64,000 bases of DNA from positions 21,468,001 through 21,532,000 of the forward strand of contig NC_133024.1 of the NCBI RefSeq assembly GCF_048771995.1. Direction: 5' to 3'. Shown here piece after piece: positions 1-10,998 of this stretch (the first letter of the stretch is position 1; every line of letters starts with the position of its first letter). The notes under the pieces are model-generated. The model was not told the DNA's origin, ran no database searches, and saw nothing but the letters and a program-made list of their open reading frames with translations. The stretch comes from Taeniopygia guttata (Eukaryota; Chordata; Aves; Passeriformes; Estrildidae). Both the position numbers and the translations under genes were made by a program.

Positions 1-790
1 TGTCGCATTTTGGGACTAGAGTCCCCCCCATTTTCCCCTGGGGCCGAGGATCCAAGGACAGAGATCTCCTTCTCTTCTTCTCTGAAGACGGAGGGCATCC
101 TCACACCCTCCTCAGCTCTCTCTGTCCATTCCTGAACTGGTAGTTGCTGAAGAAGGTCTCTTGGCTCACCAGTGCATACCCCTAAAATGCAGTCTCTCTT
201 GAAAGAAGGAGTGGTTCAGTCTATGGTAAACAAGCAGAGTCCAGCCAAAAGCCACTCCATCATCTCCCCCCAACCTTCTTCTCTGAACATCTGAGGTCCT
301 AGGCTGTCTCCTTCAAATTGAGGAGGAGTAATATTTCATAAAGCCTTCATTTCACAGGAAAGGGTTAAAATTCCCAGACTCCCCGGACAGCTGAAATCTC
401 AGCCCAGGACTCTCTCTCCAGTCTCCCACGCTGGGCATCTTCCCCCCCCTTCTCCTTCTCCTCTGCCGGCAAACTCCCAGGTGTCTGCTGGCTCTCTATC
501 TCTTTTCCCTCTAGTTTAGGGGAGGGGGAACAAAGACATCCCAGATGTTCTCCACCCTTCCGCCCGCAGGAACTGGCCCAGCTCGGTTCCGATCCTTTAC
601 CCCCTGGCCTACCTCTGCAGGCCGCATGGCTCCCCTCCCCCACCCAGCCCGGGCTGGGGTCGGGGAGGTCTGTACCTTGCGATGACCAGAACCAGAGAAG
701 AACGAGTCCTCCTGGGAATTCCGCTTTTAACCCCTCTGTGTTCTCAGAGGCGTGTCCACCTTCAATTGGTCACCTTAAGTGTCAGTATCC
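1..790. other. Unassigned sequence left of the truncated retroviral pol
   Basis: This stretch does not resemble the neighbouring provirus LTR (6713-7414), and no pol, integrase or env reading was found on the minus strand. Read on the minus strand it carries a CCAAT box (complement of 765-769) followed 34 bases later by TTAAAAG (complement of 724-730), then a GC-rich segment. That arrangement looks like a promoter. The minus-strand frame at 365-643 is a short proline/glycine/arginine-rich frame with no recognised domain. It could be part of another LTR element or of host sequence joined to the provirus by deletion. No poly(A) hexamer is visible that would settle this. Confidence 0.4.
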
Positions 791-1481
791 AAACCTGACC
801 CCTGACTGGATTGACCTCTTCCTTCCAAAAGAAAATTCTCTTCCTGTGTCAAACCATGACACCAAGTCTCAGCACCTTCGAGTGGGATGTCCTTCAGATC
901 TGGGCGGCTGGAGTAGGTGGCTTCAATGGTCTCCAGACAGTCATGGATCACGGGTTCTCCTATACTCCCGCTGAGAAAGGAAGCTGGATTCACAATGTTA
1001 GTCACCAAAATTCAACACCATCCTGTTCTACTAGTATAGCTTGGTACTTCAGAAACCTCTGTGGAGAGAGCCAATGTCCCCCTTTTGCCTCAAGGACTGC
1101 AGACACTGTGTGAGATACTAGCACAGTCATCTTCTGGCCCAGGGTGAATTTGCGTGCTTCTTGGATGTTCACTGCCACTGCTGCAATGGCTCTGAGACAC
1201 CTTGGCCATCCTTTAGCTGCCGTATCCAGCTGTTTGGAGAGATAAGCCACTGCTCTCCAGTACGGGCCTAAGTTCTGTGCTAGTATTCCCAAGGCGATCT
1301 CTTGTTTTTTGTGGGAAAACAGGAAAAATGGTTTACTCACGTCTGGAAGTCCTAAGGCTGGAGATGACATGAGGGCCTTCTTTAGTTGGTCGAAGGCTTG
1401 GGTTGCTTCTTTTGTCCACTGGAGATCTCTGCTCTCTTCTGTGATCAGGGCATACAGAGGTTTAACAAGTAACCCATAGTT
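791..1481 (-). pseudogene. pol: Retroviral connection domain and start of RNase H (truncated)
   Basis: The connection domain reads from 1481 to a stop at 1002 (motifs NYGLLVKPLYAL, SSPALGLPDVSKPF, VAYLSKQLD). A frameshift near 1005 then leads to the inter-domain segment with HDCLETIEATYSSRPDL. The expected RNase H start (Trp-Phe/Tyr-Thr-Asp-Gly) is only vaguely recognisable near 850. Beyond ~790-840 the similarity stops, so most of RNase H and all of integrase are missing. The join to the unrelated sequence at 1-790 is either an internal deletion or a later insertion. Confidence 0.8.
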
Positions 1482-1484
1482 TTA

Positions 1485-2494
1485 AATCCATAGTCTGCAA
1501 TACTCTGTCATGCCTAAAAAGGTTCTCAGTTCTTTCACTGCCTGAGGTCTCGGGGTCTGACATATTGCTTCTTTGTGATCTTGGCCCAAGGTCCTTTGTC
1601 TAGCACTCACTTCATAACCCAGGTAAATGACTGTTTGCCTCACCATCTGGGCTTTCTTCTGGGATACTCGATACCCCTGCAGGCCCAAAAAGTTTAGGAG
1701 GCTTACCGTCCAATCCACACATGTTTCCTGGGTCTGGGTGGCTATCAGGAGATCATCCACATACTGAAGCAACTGTCCTTCTCCTGGTGGAGGTTCCCAA
1801 GATTCTAAATCCTTGGCAAGCTGTTCCCCAAATATAGTAGGAGAGTTCTTGTATCCCTGTGGTAATACACACCATGTGAGCTGGTTCCTCTGTCCAGTTT
1901 TGGGGTTCTCCCATTCAAATGTGAAAATTTTCTGGCTAGCTTCATGGAGATGGAGGCAAAAAAAAGTATCCTTTAAATCTAAAATGGTAAACCATGTTAG
2001 TTCAGGTGTTAAATGAGTTAACAGGGTATAAGGTTAGCAACTATTGGGTACAAGTCTTCAGTTACCCTGTTAACAGCCCTTAAATCTTGTACTAGCTTGT
2101 ATGACCCATCAGGCTTCTTTACTGGCAAAATGGGGGTATTAAAATCAGATTGACACTCTTTTAACAGTCCTATTTGCAAAAAATTTTCTATAATTGGGCT
2201 AATCCCTTCCCTATCTTCTTTCTTCAGTGGGTATTGTTTAACCCTCACTGCCCGTTCTCTTTCCTTAAGCTTGATTTGTATAGGTACTGCATTCTTTGCT
2301 CTCCCTGGTATATTAGAAGCCCATACCCCAGGAAATACTTGATCCATTATTTTCTTGAAGTTTTTCTCTTCTTCACTTACAGTTTCAAGTTCTTTGGTTA
2401 TTAACATTAGGCTCAACAACGCCACGTATTGTTGGTCCTTTACCTCCAAGCTAATTTCTCTATTTTTAAACATTATTTTTGCATCCAGCTGCTC
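1485..2494 (-). pseudogene. pol: Endogenous retroviral reverse transcriptase (broken)
   Basis: The N-terminal part reads openly from 2494 to a stop at 2018. It holds the conserved gammaretroviral blocks around VFPGVWA, QYPL, ILPVKKPDGSYKLVQDLR and AVNRV. A frameshift near 2020-2040 moves the reading to another frame, where the palm continues. The catalytic motif YVDD is at 1752-1763, followed by LLIAT and the thumb region. A TAA at 1482-1484 ends this piece in the frame that then continues into the connection domain. It would copy viral RNA into DNA, but the copy is dead. Confidence 0.88.
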
Positions 2495-2782
2495 TAGCAG
2501 ATCCCTGCCCAAAAGTGCAGATGGGGCATTAGGCATATATAAAAACCGGTGAATTTCCTATTGCTTTTCCAATTTATATTTTAATGGTTTGCAAAAATAT
2601 GCTCTTTCAGATTGGCCAGTAGCCCCTTTTACCATAACATAATCATTTATTAAAGGTATTAGGGCCTTATTCAACACTGAAAATGTTGCCCCTGTGTCTA
2701 CTAAAAATTACACTTCCTTTTCCTTATTCCCTAGTTTAACTATAACCAGAGGGTCCCCTAGGGTAGGGCCCTCTGGTCCTCC
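2495..2782 (-). pseudogene. pro: Endogenous retroviral protease (broken)
   Basis: Aspartic protease region in the same frame as gag, directly after its TGA stop. The active-site motif DTGAT is read at 2684-2698, preceded by LV, and the conserved late motif LLGRDLL lies at ~2495-2515. In-frame stops at 2708-2710 (TAA, two codons before the LVDTGA motif) and 2558-2560 (TAG) disable it. The gag-stop-pro arrangement in one frame suggests expression by stop-codon suppression, as in gammaretroviruses. Confidence 0.8.
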
Positions 2783-4503
2783 TCAGTCCTCCTCAGTCCT
2801 CCTTCGCATGAGCAACCACCCTTTCGCCCCCCCCCCCCCCCGGTTGCTTTTTCTCAGTTCGTCACCCCTTCTTCGTTCTGGGCACTGGTTCTTACAGTGT
2901 CCAAATTTCCTGCAAAATGCACATTGATCTTTTCCCACTCGGGGTGGTCCTTGTCTTGGCAGGTCTTGTTCACATTTTTCCTTTCCTTCCTCCCTTGCTA
3001 CTGCTACTAATTTCTTCATCCCTTGTTTATATCCTTCCTCCCGGTTACTAAAGACTCTCCATGCTTTATCTAATAGAGTCTCCCAGTCTCTGGTATTTGG
3101 GTCCCGGATCTTCTGAAGTTTCTGCCTGATATCTCCTGTAGATTGTCCTAAAAACAAATTTATTAGTTGTTGTATTCCTTCCTCCGATCCAGAGTCCAGA
3201 GTGGTGTATCGCCGCATCGCGTCCCGTAGGTGATCTAAAAAATCAGAGGGTGTTTGAGAGGGACCTTGTTTAACAGCATATAAGGCTGACCAGTTTATGG
3301 TCTTAGGAATTGCTCGTTCTAGTCCTTTCACTATAAAGTCTTGATATCTCTTAAGCTGTGCTAATTCATCAGGTTCATTGGGATCCCACATCGGGTCCTG
3401 ACGGGGAAATACATCTTTAATATCCTCTTGCATTGATACGCAAGCATCCTCAGCTAAGTCCTTGGATACTTTTAAAACCAACTGCTTCTCTGTTTCTGTT
3501 AAAGCATCAAGTAGTAACTGCATGTCTGCCCAATCAGGTAAATGCTGCTTAACCATAAACTTTAACCTTTTGGCAACACCTATCGGGTCATTTCAATAAC
3601 CCTTAGCAGTCTTTTCCCAAGCCTCTAAATCCATTGAGAAAAAGGGGACCTTAATTATCTTTGGCTCCCCATCAGAGGCTATAGCTTGCCTTAAAGGTGC
3701 TTGTATGACTCCTTTAATTTGTTTCCTGGTTGTTTGTGGGGGTGGGTTTATTCTGGTTTGCCTTCTGGTCCTTGACGCTATTGGACCTTGTGGGGAAGGC
3801 TTGGGACTTGGTTCAGATTCACCCCATTTACTATCACTACTGGGCAATGGTGGATAAAACCTTGAGGGTTCCCCTGATCTAGGAGTTGGTGGGGAAACTC
3901 TTGCTTTAATTACTGTTTTTTCCAGGGTAGACAAGCCAGAGGATAGGTTAGGGGAGGCTGAAGTTGGTGAGGGTTCTGATTTCACTCGTTCCCCCACCCT
4001 CTCCTCTACTCCCCTCCCTTCCTGGTTTCTAGGTGGTGGTAAAAGTGCCTCTGCTGTCCCTTGTTCTAAGATCTCTGTTGCATACACTTTACTTGGGTGT
4101 GAGCGTCTTTGATTTATTGAACATGTGCTGCAACACCGTTTGAGCTTTTCTTTGTTAGCTTTATTATCCTTTTCAAGAGCCAGTACCAGTGGATCAGACG
4201 GTGGCCTAATCCCACAATCCCTTTGCCACTCAGGGTGATTTCGAAGACTGAAAAACATATCAGCATAAGTTACCTCTTGCCACTTTTGTTCACGCCTAAG
4301 GAAAAGCATTAACTGTAATAAAGTCTCATAGTCTAAAGTACCATTTGCTGGCCATTTCAACCCCCCATCAAGTCTATAGAGTGGCCACCACTGCGTTCCC
4401 TTTTAGTTTCACTACCACCATAGCCCACCAGCGCTTTCCATTGTGTTAAGATACACCCTAAAGGGGTTCCTCTGGGAATCTCTTTGCTCTCGTTTGCCCC
4501 CAT
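2783..4503 (-). pseudogene. gag: Endogenous retroviral gag (broken)
   Basis: The structural polyprotein (matrix, capsid, nucleocapsid) starts at an ATG at 4503 followed by Gly-2 (MGANES), fitting an N-myristoylated matrix. The first frame reaches a TGA at 4357-4359 just after a run of six G, and coding sequence continues in another frame, so a one-base indel at the run is likely. A further in-frame TGA at 3593-3595 splits matrix/proline-rich sequence from capsid. That codon context suits CpG decay. Capsid-like sequence occupies ~3000-3556. Nucleocapsid has one CCHC zinc knuckle at 2882-2923 (Cys-X2-Cys-X4-His-X4-Cys), followed by a C15 run (2827-2841, poly-G in sense). The frame ends at TGA 2783-2785. 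Not functional. Confidence 0.85.
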
Positions 4504-4505
4504 GT

Positions 4506-4925
4506 TCAGGGTTTTTTCTTTTCAAAATGTCTTTTGATCTTATCCCAGTTCCTAAGCTTTACCTGGTATTCTTCTGGCACAAAAATATGCTGGCCACACT
4601 CAACTCTAAGTATTTCTACTGGTTTCTTCAAAGTTCCTGAAATTCCGTTTTCCAACAATTCAAATATTTTACTGCTACCAGGAACCTCTTGACCATTCAC
4701 CAACAAAACTTGTATAACTTTCTGGGTAGCCTCTTGTTCTTTTGAACGACAAAAACCACAAATTCCAGTCGTAGGTATTAGCCACCTGTACCCTTTTTGG
4801 ACCCACAAATCCTGACAGACTACACACCGAAATACAATCCACGGATTACAATAGCAATCTTTATTTGGGCAGGGGAATACTCCTGAATCAGGCTTTTGGT
4901 TCCTGTTTCTCCCGGTCCTGGTCAT
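4506..4925 (-). CDS. Intact cysteine-rich pre-gag open reading frame of the provirus
   Basis: A 139-codon frame that ends in TGA two bases before the gag ATG at 4503. It is uninterrupted while every other viral gene here is broken. The N-terminal half holds Cys19-X4-Cys24-X1-Cys26, Cys34-X2-Cys37 and Cys56-X2-Cys59, spacing that could bind zinc, with aromatic residues between. A further Cys lies in VECGQH, and the last dozen residues are basic. There is no signal peptide or membrane segment. I do not recognise the family. Some retroviruses carry extra reading frames upstream of gag, so this may be an accessory protein or a pre-gag domain. The ATG context is weak and expression is unproven. 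Confidence 0.5.
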   Translation of the reverse strand: MTRTGRNRNQKPDSGVFPCPNKDCYCNPWIVFRCVVCQDLWVQKGYRWLIPTTGICGFCRSKEQEATQKVIQVLLVNGQEVPGSSKIFELLENGISGTLKKPVEILRVECGQHIFVPEEYQVKLRNWDKIKRHFEKKKP

Positions 4926-5073
4926 ATAGCTAGGCTAGCAAACAAAAGGGATAAAACAATTTGTTAGTTAATTTTCACCTTTTCTCCCTTCAAAACAAGG
5001 TTCAGAGCAGCAGCTGTTAAGGAAAAACTTGTTATACAAAAGAAAAAGGGAAAAAGAAAAAAACACAGAAAAA

Positions 5074-5099
5074 ACAACAACAACAACAACAACAACAAA
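5074..5099. repeat. (CAA)n microsatellite
   Basis: Eight consecutive CAA units preceded by an A-rich run (5041-5074), within the leader of the provirus. Confidence 0.9.
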
Positions 5100-6360
5100 A
5101 TTTTATTGCAAGTTATTAATCACTCATTAAATCAAATCCTCTGTTATGTTTTGCTCTGGGTATATTACTGTTAACATTCATTTAAAAACTGTAAGCAACC
5201 TTTCATACACTGTAGCAAGTTTGCAGCTAAAAGCCAAGCGTATCTCCTGTCGCACTGTAAACAAAGGACAAATGGAAATCTTACAAACTATCAGTCCAGT
5301 TTCGACCGAAATTTCGCGACTCCACACTGCACTGAGAGCTGTGTGAACCGCTACTATAGCCTGTTCTAAAAATTTTCGGATTGCTGACCAAATTTCTCTC
5401 ACCCTTTGATTGAAAATGTTACAAAATGCAAAGTTCAGCTGCGTATTCGCAGCTGCAAAAACGGGTTTCTCTTTTTCCAGGAGGACCTAAATTCTAATAG
5501 TTTAGGCTCACAAAAAAACACCCTGGGGTTTTTCACAACCCCGAACACATTCAACAAATGTTCTAACAAGGTCTTGCTAAAATCACACAAACTTCAGTCA
5601 AAACACAACACAAATCTTTCAACAAGGAGTGGAGGGGAGGGAGAAATAAACTACCAGCAAACACTCACTTGCTAAACCTGGGGTTTTCCAGGCAGTTGAA
5701 AAATGTATCCTGAGGTCACAGAGCCTGAATTCTCCTCTAGTTATCTGGGAGACAAATGACCTCTTAATCACCAGGACTATCTTAAAAGTAGTTTAGGCTT
5801 TTCACTTCACCCTCTAGCTATAAAACAAAAATTCAACTTATAAAGCTTTTCATCCAACAACATATCAAATAAAATTTTCACAGCCAAAAGCACACGCTGC
5901 CCAAATTCACACAAATACACACAATCTAAGCACCATGCAAATACTTTAAATCAGTCTGCACTCTCAAAAGTGTGCAAAGCAAATAACAATTTCACAAACC
6001 TCTTACAACTTCAAGTTCACAAAGCTCCTAAAAACACAAAAATTAATAACACACGCCAAATCACACAAATTATAATGCTCACAACACTAACTCTTACAAA
6101 CCACAACAAATACAATGCTCAAATAGTTTTCCACAGCCTAAACACACAAAATCACAAACTCACTAAACAAACATGGATCTGGTTACAATACACACATACA
6201 GCGCTTGGGGCCACAACCCAAATTGTCACAGCAGGACGCTTCGCGTCCCAAAGTTCAGACTAACCACCCAAATTATGGATTACTAAGGTGCACCTTTTAA
6301 ATTACAAACTGAGATCAGAGCCACCCCTGCTCCAATCCAAATCCACAACACCACAGCCGC

Positions 6361-6482
6361 TGTCTCCTCTACGAGACAGAGACTGCTAAACCTCTGGTAC
6401 TGCTGTCTCCTCTATGAGACGTAGACTACAAAACTTCTGGTGCTGCTGCCTCCTCTACGAGACACAGACTACCAACCTCGGA
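6361..6482 (-). repeat. 43-bp tandem repeat, three copies
   Basis: Copies begin at 6361, 6404 and 6447 with an exact 43-base period. Each starts with the pattern TGYCTCCTCTAYGAGAC (plus strand). The copies differ at a handful of positions and the third fades near 6480. They lie ~200-330 bases into the leader from the primer binding site. Confidence 0.85.
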
Positions 6483-6691
6483 TATGAGACGTCTCTCGTG
6501 TCTTTTTAACTGCCTATATAATAAGGTACCTTCCCCCAAATATAAACATACCTCCTGTCCATAGTCCAACAGGTTCTGGTCTTTCCCCGGGTAGTCAGCG
6601 AGATTGCAGGATCCCTCTTCCCAGAAATTTCTGGGTGGGCACCCAGAGGGGTCCCGGACCCCCACTGGCCCCACGGCCAGAGAGAGCAGAC

Positions 6692-6709
6692 CTCCTGCCT
6701 GGCTCGCCA
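6692..6709 (-). other. Primer binding site, tRNA-Arg type
   Basis: The 18 bases TGGCGAGCCAGGCAGGAG on the minus strand begin three bases after the LTR end. They match the complement of the 3' end of vertebrate tRNA-Arg (ACG anticodon family), as I recall it, at 17 of 18 positions. The mismatch is in the middle. This is where reverse transcription would have been primed. Confidence 0.7.
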
Positions 6710-6712
6710 AAA

Positions 6713-7414
6713 TGATTTATTAAAAAAATATGGATATTGGTCTAGTATCGATATCCAACTGTGACGGACAAAAACTCTCTAACAGTTTAAAGTTAGAAAG
6801 TGTATGTTTATTCGACGCTGGGCAGCGTGCGGGATAGCTCCCAAATACACACCGCGCCTTCTAGGTGATTCAGAGTATTCTTATCCATACAAGTATTGAA
6901 TACACAAAATACAAATACATATTCATAATTTTAGTACATCCCATTCCCCGCTTCATATGCTAATCACTCCAAAAGCTATTAAGCATGCGTAGTTTGTCCT
7001 TTGAAATGGGTCAGTGGTCCCTTTCATGGGGAGGGGTCCCAAAATGAGGAAGTAAATGAAGTCTTCCTCGTTCTGACCTTTCTACCTTTTCAATGCAAGT
7101 ATGACAAATGAACTCTTGGTAGAACTCCCATTCCTTGTCTTCAATTGGTTTCGGAACAGAGGAGGCCCACAATTGTCTTATGTTCCTAAAAGCTATTTGT
7201 CAGTTTCTGTATTCTTCATTATAAACCCAGCTAACTAAACATCGTGCTGACAAGCAATCAGTTATTAGTTAACTACTAACTCCTAACTTTATCAAGGCCT
7301 ACTCATTTATTATTATTATTTTAATTAACTCTAGTAAGGCTTATTTCTAACTAAAATCTTAGCTCTTCAAAAATCTCTAAATGCCTTAAAGTTTACGTTT
7401 CAGTGTCACAATCA
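6713..7414 (-). mobile_element. 5' LTR of the class I provirus (702 bp)
   Basis: The minus-strand ends are TGATT and AATCA, a perfect 5-bp terminal inverted repeat with the canonical TG...CA. The 3' edge lies three bases before a primer binding site, as expected for a 5' LTR. A poly(A) hexamer (complement of 6807-6812) lies 94 bases before the end, and a second AATAAA occurs at the complement of 6716-6721. An alternative inner pair TGTGAC/GTCACA would give 6760-7410, but that leaves the primer site 50 bases away, so the outer ends are preferred. The target duplication cannot be checked because the 3' LTR is absent. Confidence 0.75.
6807..6812 (-). terminator. LTR poly(A) signal AATAAA
   Basis: AATAAA on the minus strand inside the provirus LTR, followed by a T/G-containing U5-like segment up to the LTR end. 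It would mark the R/U5 region. Confidence 0.6.
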
Positions 7415-10400
7415 TGGCAGCTTCCTTAAATTATCAGCTTTGTTTTCTGTCTCCCTGTGGACACAGATCTAAAGCCTGCTGGATTCCTTGAGAGTTGGTT
7501 TGTCAAGCTGATAAGTCTTTATTATCCAGGAAAGAGTCAGGAGAGGAACAAGTCAGAAGCATGTAGATATTCAGGAGCATATCCCAGCTAGCCACAAGCA
7601 GGGAGTACACACAAGGACCAAGACAGAGAGGGAGAGACAGAAGTATTTTGGACATCCTTAGGAGATCCAGAGGTAGATGCTCTTTATGCAACACCTACTG
7701 AAAATGTCCATGGAAGTAGAGAAATCTCAGAAGACACACTCCACTGAGAATCAATGGCAAACAAAGAATTGTGAAGGTTTTCTCTTGTTTGGTCCTGTTC
7801 AAAACAGCCCATGTACAGGCCTTCAGCACTCAAGCAGGCAAAACATCTAAGCTGTTTGCAGAAGCTATCCATGATTTACTGCCAGGCAACTGAGATTCTG
7901 GTTATTTGCTTACTTTAGTCTGCGCCTAATCCACCTTTACTGGAAATGCAGTGGTGAGAGAGAGGAAATAATTTAACAGGATTCACAAAGAAGAGCATGA
8001 TGCTATACTAAACCTGACTCATGGTAGACCCACTAAGCCCTGTGGAAAGCTTTAGTTATGGTTTTGGGACCTTAGATTTGGTATTGAAAAGTATGCCAAG
8101 AATAGCTCAAAAATGAGGCAATTTCTGCCTTACTGAGGATTTTCCATTCATAATTCCCGTGCAAGGTCTGCCAGCATCTGATATTCTTAGCCTACTGTTT
8201 GAATGCTGTCTGGAGCACTACCCTCTGTCCTGTGCTTTTCATTCGCTCACTTCTGGACACAGTCCAGTGTCCCTGATGTCCCGCCATTGATTTAAACTTG
8301 CACTGGATTAAGCCCAGCAGTTGCCTAAGCACATTAATTTCATGGTTGTTTGTAGTTATGTTTTGGAGATTATAAGAGTTCTGACTGTTATAAATATCTT
8401 CATAGGTCTGGCTGTTATATATATCTTATAAAAATGCAGTGCCTTTACCATGTTCTCTTACTTTTATTATTATCATTATTGAGTTACCCTTTTAACTTTT
8501 AAACCACTCTGTAGTTTAAAAGTAGAAAAATCTCCTTAGAAAAACTTAGCAGCCTCCTCCATAGAAGAGTATGATTTAATGAGAAATCATTAGCTATGGA
8601 GCACTATGACTTGGCTTGTGAGTATTTAGCCTAATCCACTGGCCAGTGCCAGTCCCAGCACGTGGGTTCCAGTACTCCCCACTCAGAAATTTCCCTAAGC
8701 TCTGTGAGAGGCTGTGCTAACTAGAACAGTGACTATACATCACTAGGTATCTATGGAGGCAAGTTTTGAGAACAGGGAGCTAAAAAGGGTTCACATTTTC
8801 TTGGCTACCATATCAAGCAGCTTTATGTCAACATCTTCAAGTTACATCCAGCCTTGACCTTCAGCATCTGACTTGAGACTTTCCAGACTGATGTTCTTTA
8901 AATGAACAGTACCAAGTGTTTAGAGCTGAGTCTGGTCTCTTTTGTTTGGGCTACTATAGAAAATGCACATACAATTGCACTGTGTGTTAAAAGAACCACA
9001 AAGTCCAAATGCCCAGTTAAGTGCCTTGGCACATTCCTTCTAACTCCACCTGTTTCAGTCAGACATACCTGGTTTCTGTATGTATATGTACTTTCCATAA
9101 AGACTATTCATAGGGGTACTGTTCATGGTGGCTTATAAAAGGGTTTTTCATGGGGCTAATTACATCTCAGTCCTGCTGTGGATGCTTATTCCCCCAGATT
9201 CCCTTATATTGTGAAGGATTCCTTCTTACACCTGCTATTTGCCCTCTTTCTTTTTGCTGTGAAACATTCTCTGGCATGACTCAGACTTTTTTTTTTTTTT
9301 TTTTGCCTTGCACAGCATTCAAGATGCAAATTGCAGCTTGAGCAGCTTGTTGGAGCACAATGTTCTAAACAGAGTAATGGATTTGTTCCCTCAGTTGAAG
9401 GAGCAAGCAAGAATCAGTTAAAGGCCTCTGCCTAGGTGAAGCCTGGTAGATAACATGGATGGTTCTGCACTCTACTTTCAGCCCAGTGGCTCCCTAAGGA
9501 AAAGGTGGTTGTAATTATTTTTTGGAAATATCTTCAGGTTTATTGTCATGTGCCCACACATGCACTCTTTAGTTTTTAGGATTTCAGATGATTAACCGCT
9601 TCTCTAGCAAAGCCTCATGATGAATATTCCCTCTTGATTTATTTTTAATTGGAGTGTTCCTACATCATCAGTATGCTCATACATCATTTAAAGAAAACAT
9701 CAGCTGTCTTTCTACTGCCAGGTTGGAGGCACATGGGTTTAGACTATATACTTCATCTGTCCTTCTCCCTTATTTAGAGGGTCTGTTCTGGTTCAGACTG
9801 GCTCTGGTTTTCAAATATATAGCTGAATGGGGATCATGGCCATTGCACTAAGCTGATGTTTATGAGGCAGATGTCACCTTCTAATCCTCTCCCATACTCT
9901 ATCAGCCTCAATTTCTAAATAGTTTTCTCCTCTGTCCTTGCAGAAATCAAGAAAGTAGAGTACCACATGAGGGGTGAGGAGCCAAGAAGACTGGAGGTTT
10001 GTCTGCACTGTACCATGCATGGTGCACTCCAGAGCAACACCTATCAACACCCAAGTAAATGCTGGGCAAGTTAGCTGGGATACAGAAATGTACCTGATCA
10101 TGATAGAATGGTAGCCCATTCTTTCTCCACTAGAAGAGTGTCAAACAGCATTAGACTTTCTGTCAGGAAGATCTAGGTCTCAGCAGAAAGGGAGACCCAA
10201 TAGTATAAGAGAGTCTGTTTTCTGATGACAGCTTTCTGTGAAGCACTAGGTGGTTTTTGTAGCTTTTAATTAGGTTGACAGGACAATTGTGATAAAATCC
10301 TTGGTGTTATGCTCTGGCCAACTGGAATTAGACTACCCTCACAAGTTCATTTCAAGATGCTCCAGTGTGTCAACACCACACTGCAGTCTGCTCTCTGTTA

Positions 10401-10998
10401 TGGCTAAGATCCTTGTTGACAAAAGGAGACAAAGGAAAATTCCAGCATGAGAATTCAGTTATGTCTTGCATGGCTCATCCTTTTTACCCAGTGTGTTTGG
10501 CTCTGTGGAAGCATTTATATTTTGATATTTACTTCTTCTCATCCCACACTGCATTGTTACCCTCTTTGTTTATTTGGTATGTTTCTTCCAAGAAACAGAC
10601 TAAAAACTGAATCAAATTTTTAACAGAACAAGCAGGAGAATAATACATATCAATCTGATGGTCTTTCTTTTTGATTGATCAAAAGGCTTAATTCATTAAT
10701 ACATTCATGCTGTAAACTTTCAGCTCACAAACGTGTAACAACAGCTCATTATCTTTCCAGGTATTCATACAGCGCATTATGAATAAGTTATTAACTTTAT
10801 TGAATATGTAGATAGAATTTGAGTGTTGTGGTACAAAGGAATGTATCTGACTTTGCATAGTTGTTTAAATTTAACTCAAATAATGAGATCAACAGGCACA
10901 ACAAATGAAGAACAAGTGCACACATATACTGTTTAAGTAGTCTGATATCTTTCTATGAAAAGTCACCTGCATGGTGGGTGAAGGGAAGGTGGAAGTGT
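7415..10998. other. Intergenic stretch, nothing recognised
   Basis: No coding exon, RNA gene or clear repeat is visible apart from a short poly-T (9289-9304) and an ATT-rich run just inside the LTR at ~7308. Frames are short and lack domains. Confidence 0.6.

Larger units (their letters stand above)
4926..6691 (-). other. Very long retroviral leader (5' untranslated region)
   Basis: About 1.77 kb separates the primer binding site from the first convincing frame. Most of it is A/C-rich on the plus strand (T/G-rich in the viral sense). It contains a 43-bp tandem repeat near its 5' end and a CAA/TTG run near its 3' end. Short frames exist on the viral sense strand (6426-6710, 94 codons; 5178-5402, 74 codons), but neither shows a recognised domain. 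Typical gammaretroviral leaders are a few hundred bases, so this is unusually long. It may contain an insertion. Confidence 0.6.
791..7414 (-). mobile_element. Truncated gammaretrovirus-like endogenous retrovirus (class I)
   Basis: Decayed provirus on the minus strand. In order from high to low coordinate it has a 5' LTR, primer binding site, ~1.77 kb leader, cysteine-rich pre-gag frame, gag, protease, reverse transcriptase, connection and start of RNase H. Gag with a single CCHC zinc knuckle, and gag and pro-pol sharing one frame across a single stop codon, are gammaretroviral traits. Several frameshifts and in-frame stops break gag, pro and pol. Integrase, env and a 3' LTR are missing from the window, and pol-like sequence fades near 790-840. 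The element lies downstream of DPT in the same orientation. The left junction is approximate. Confidence 0.9.

Noticed and set aside
6760..7410. Shorter LTR model with TGTGAC/GTCACA ends
   Set aside because: It leaves the primer binding site ~50 bases from the LTR end. The outer TGATT/AATCA model puts it three bases away.
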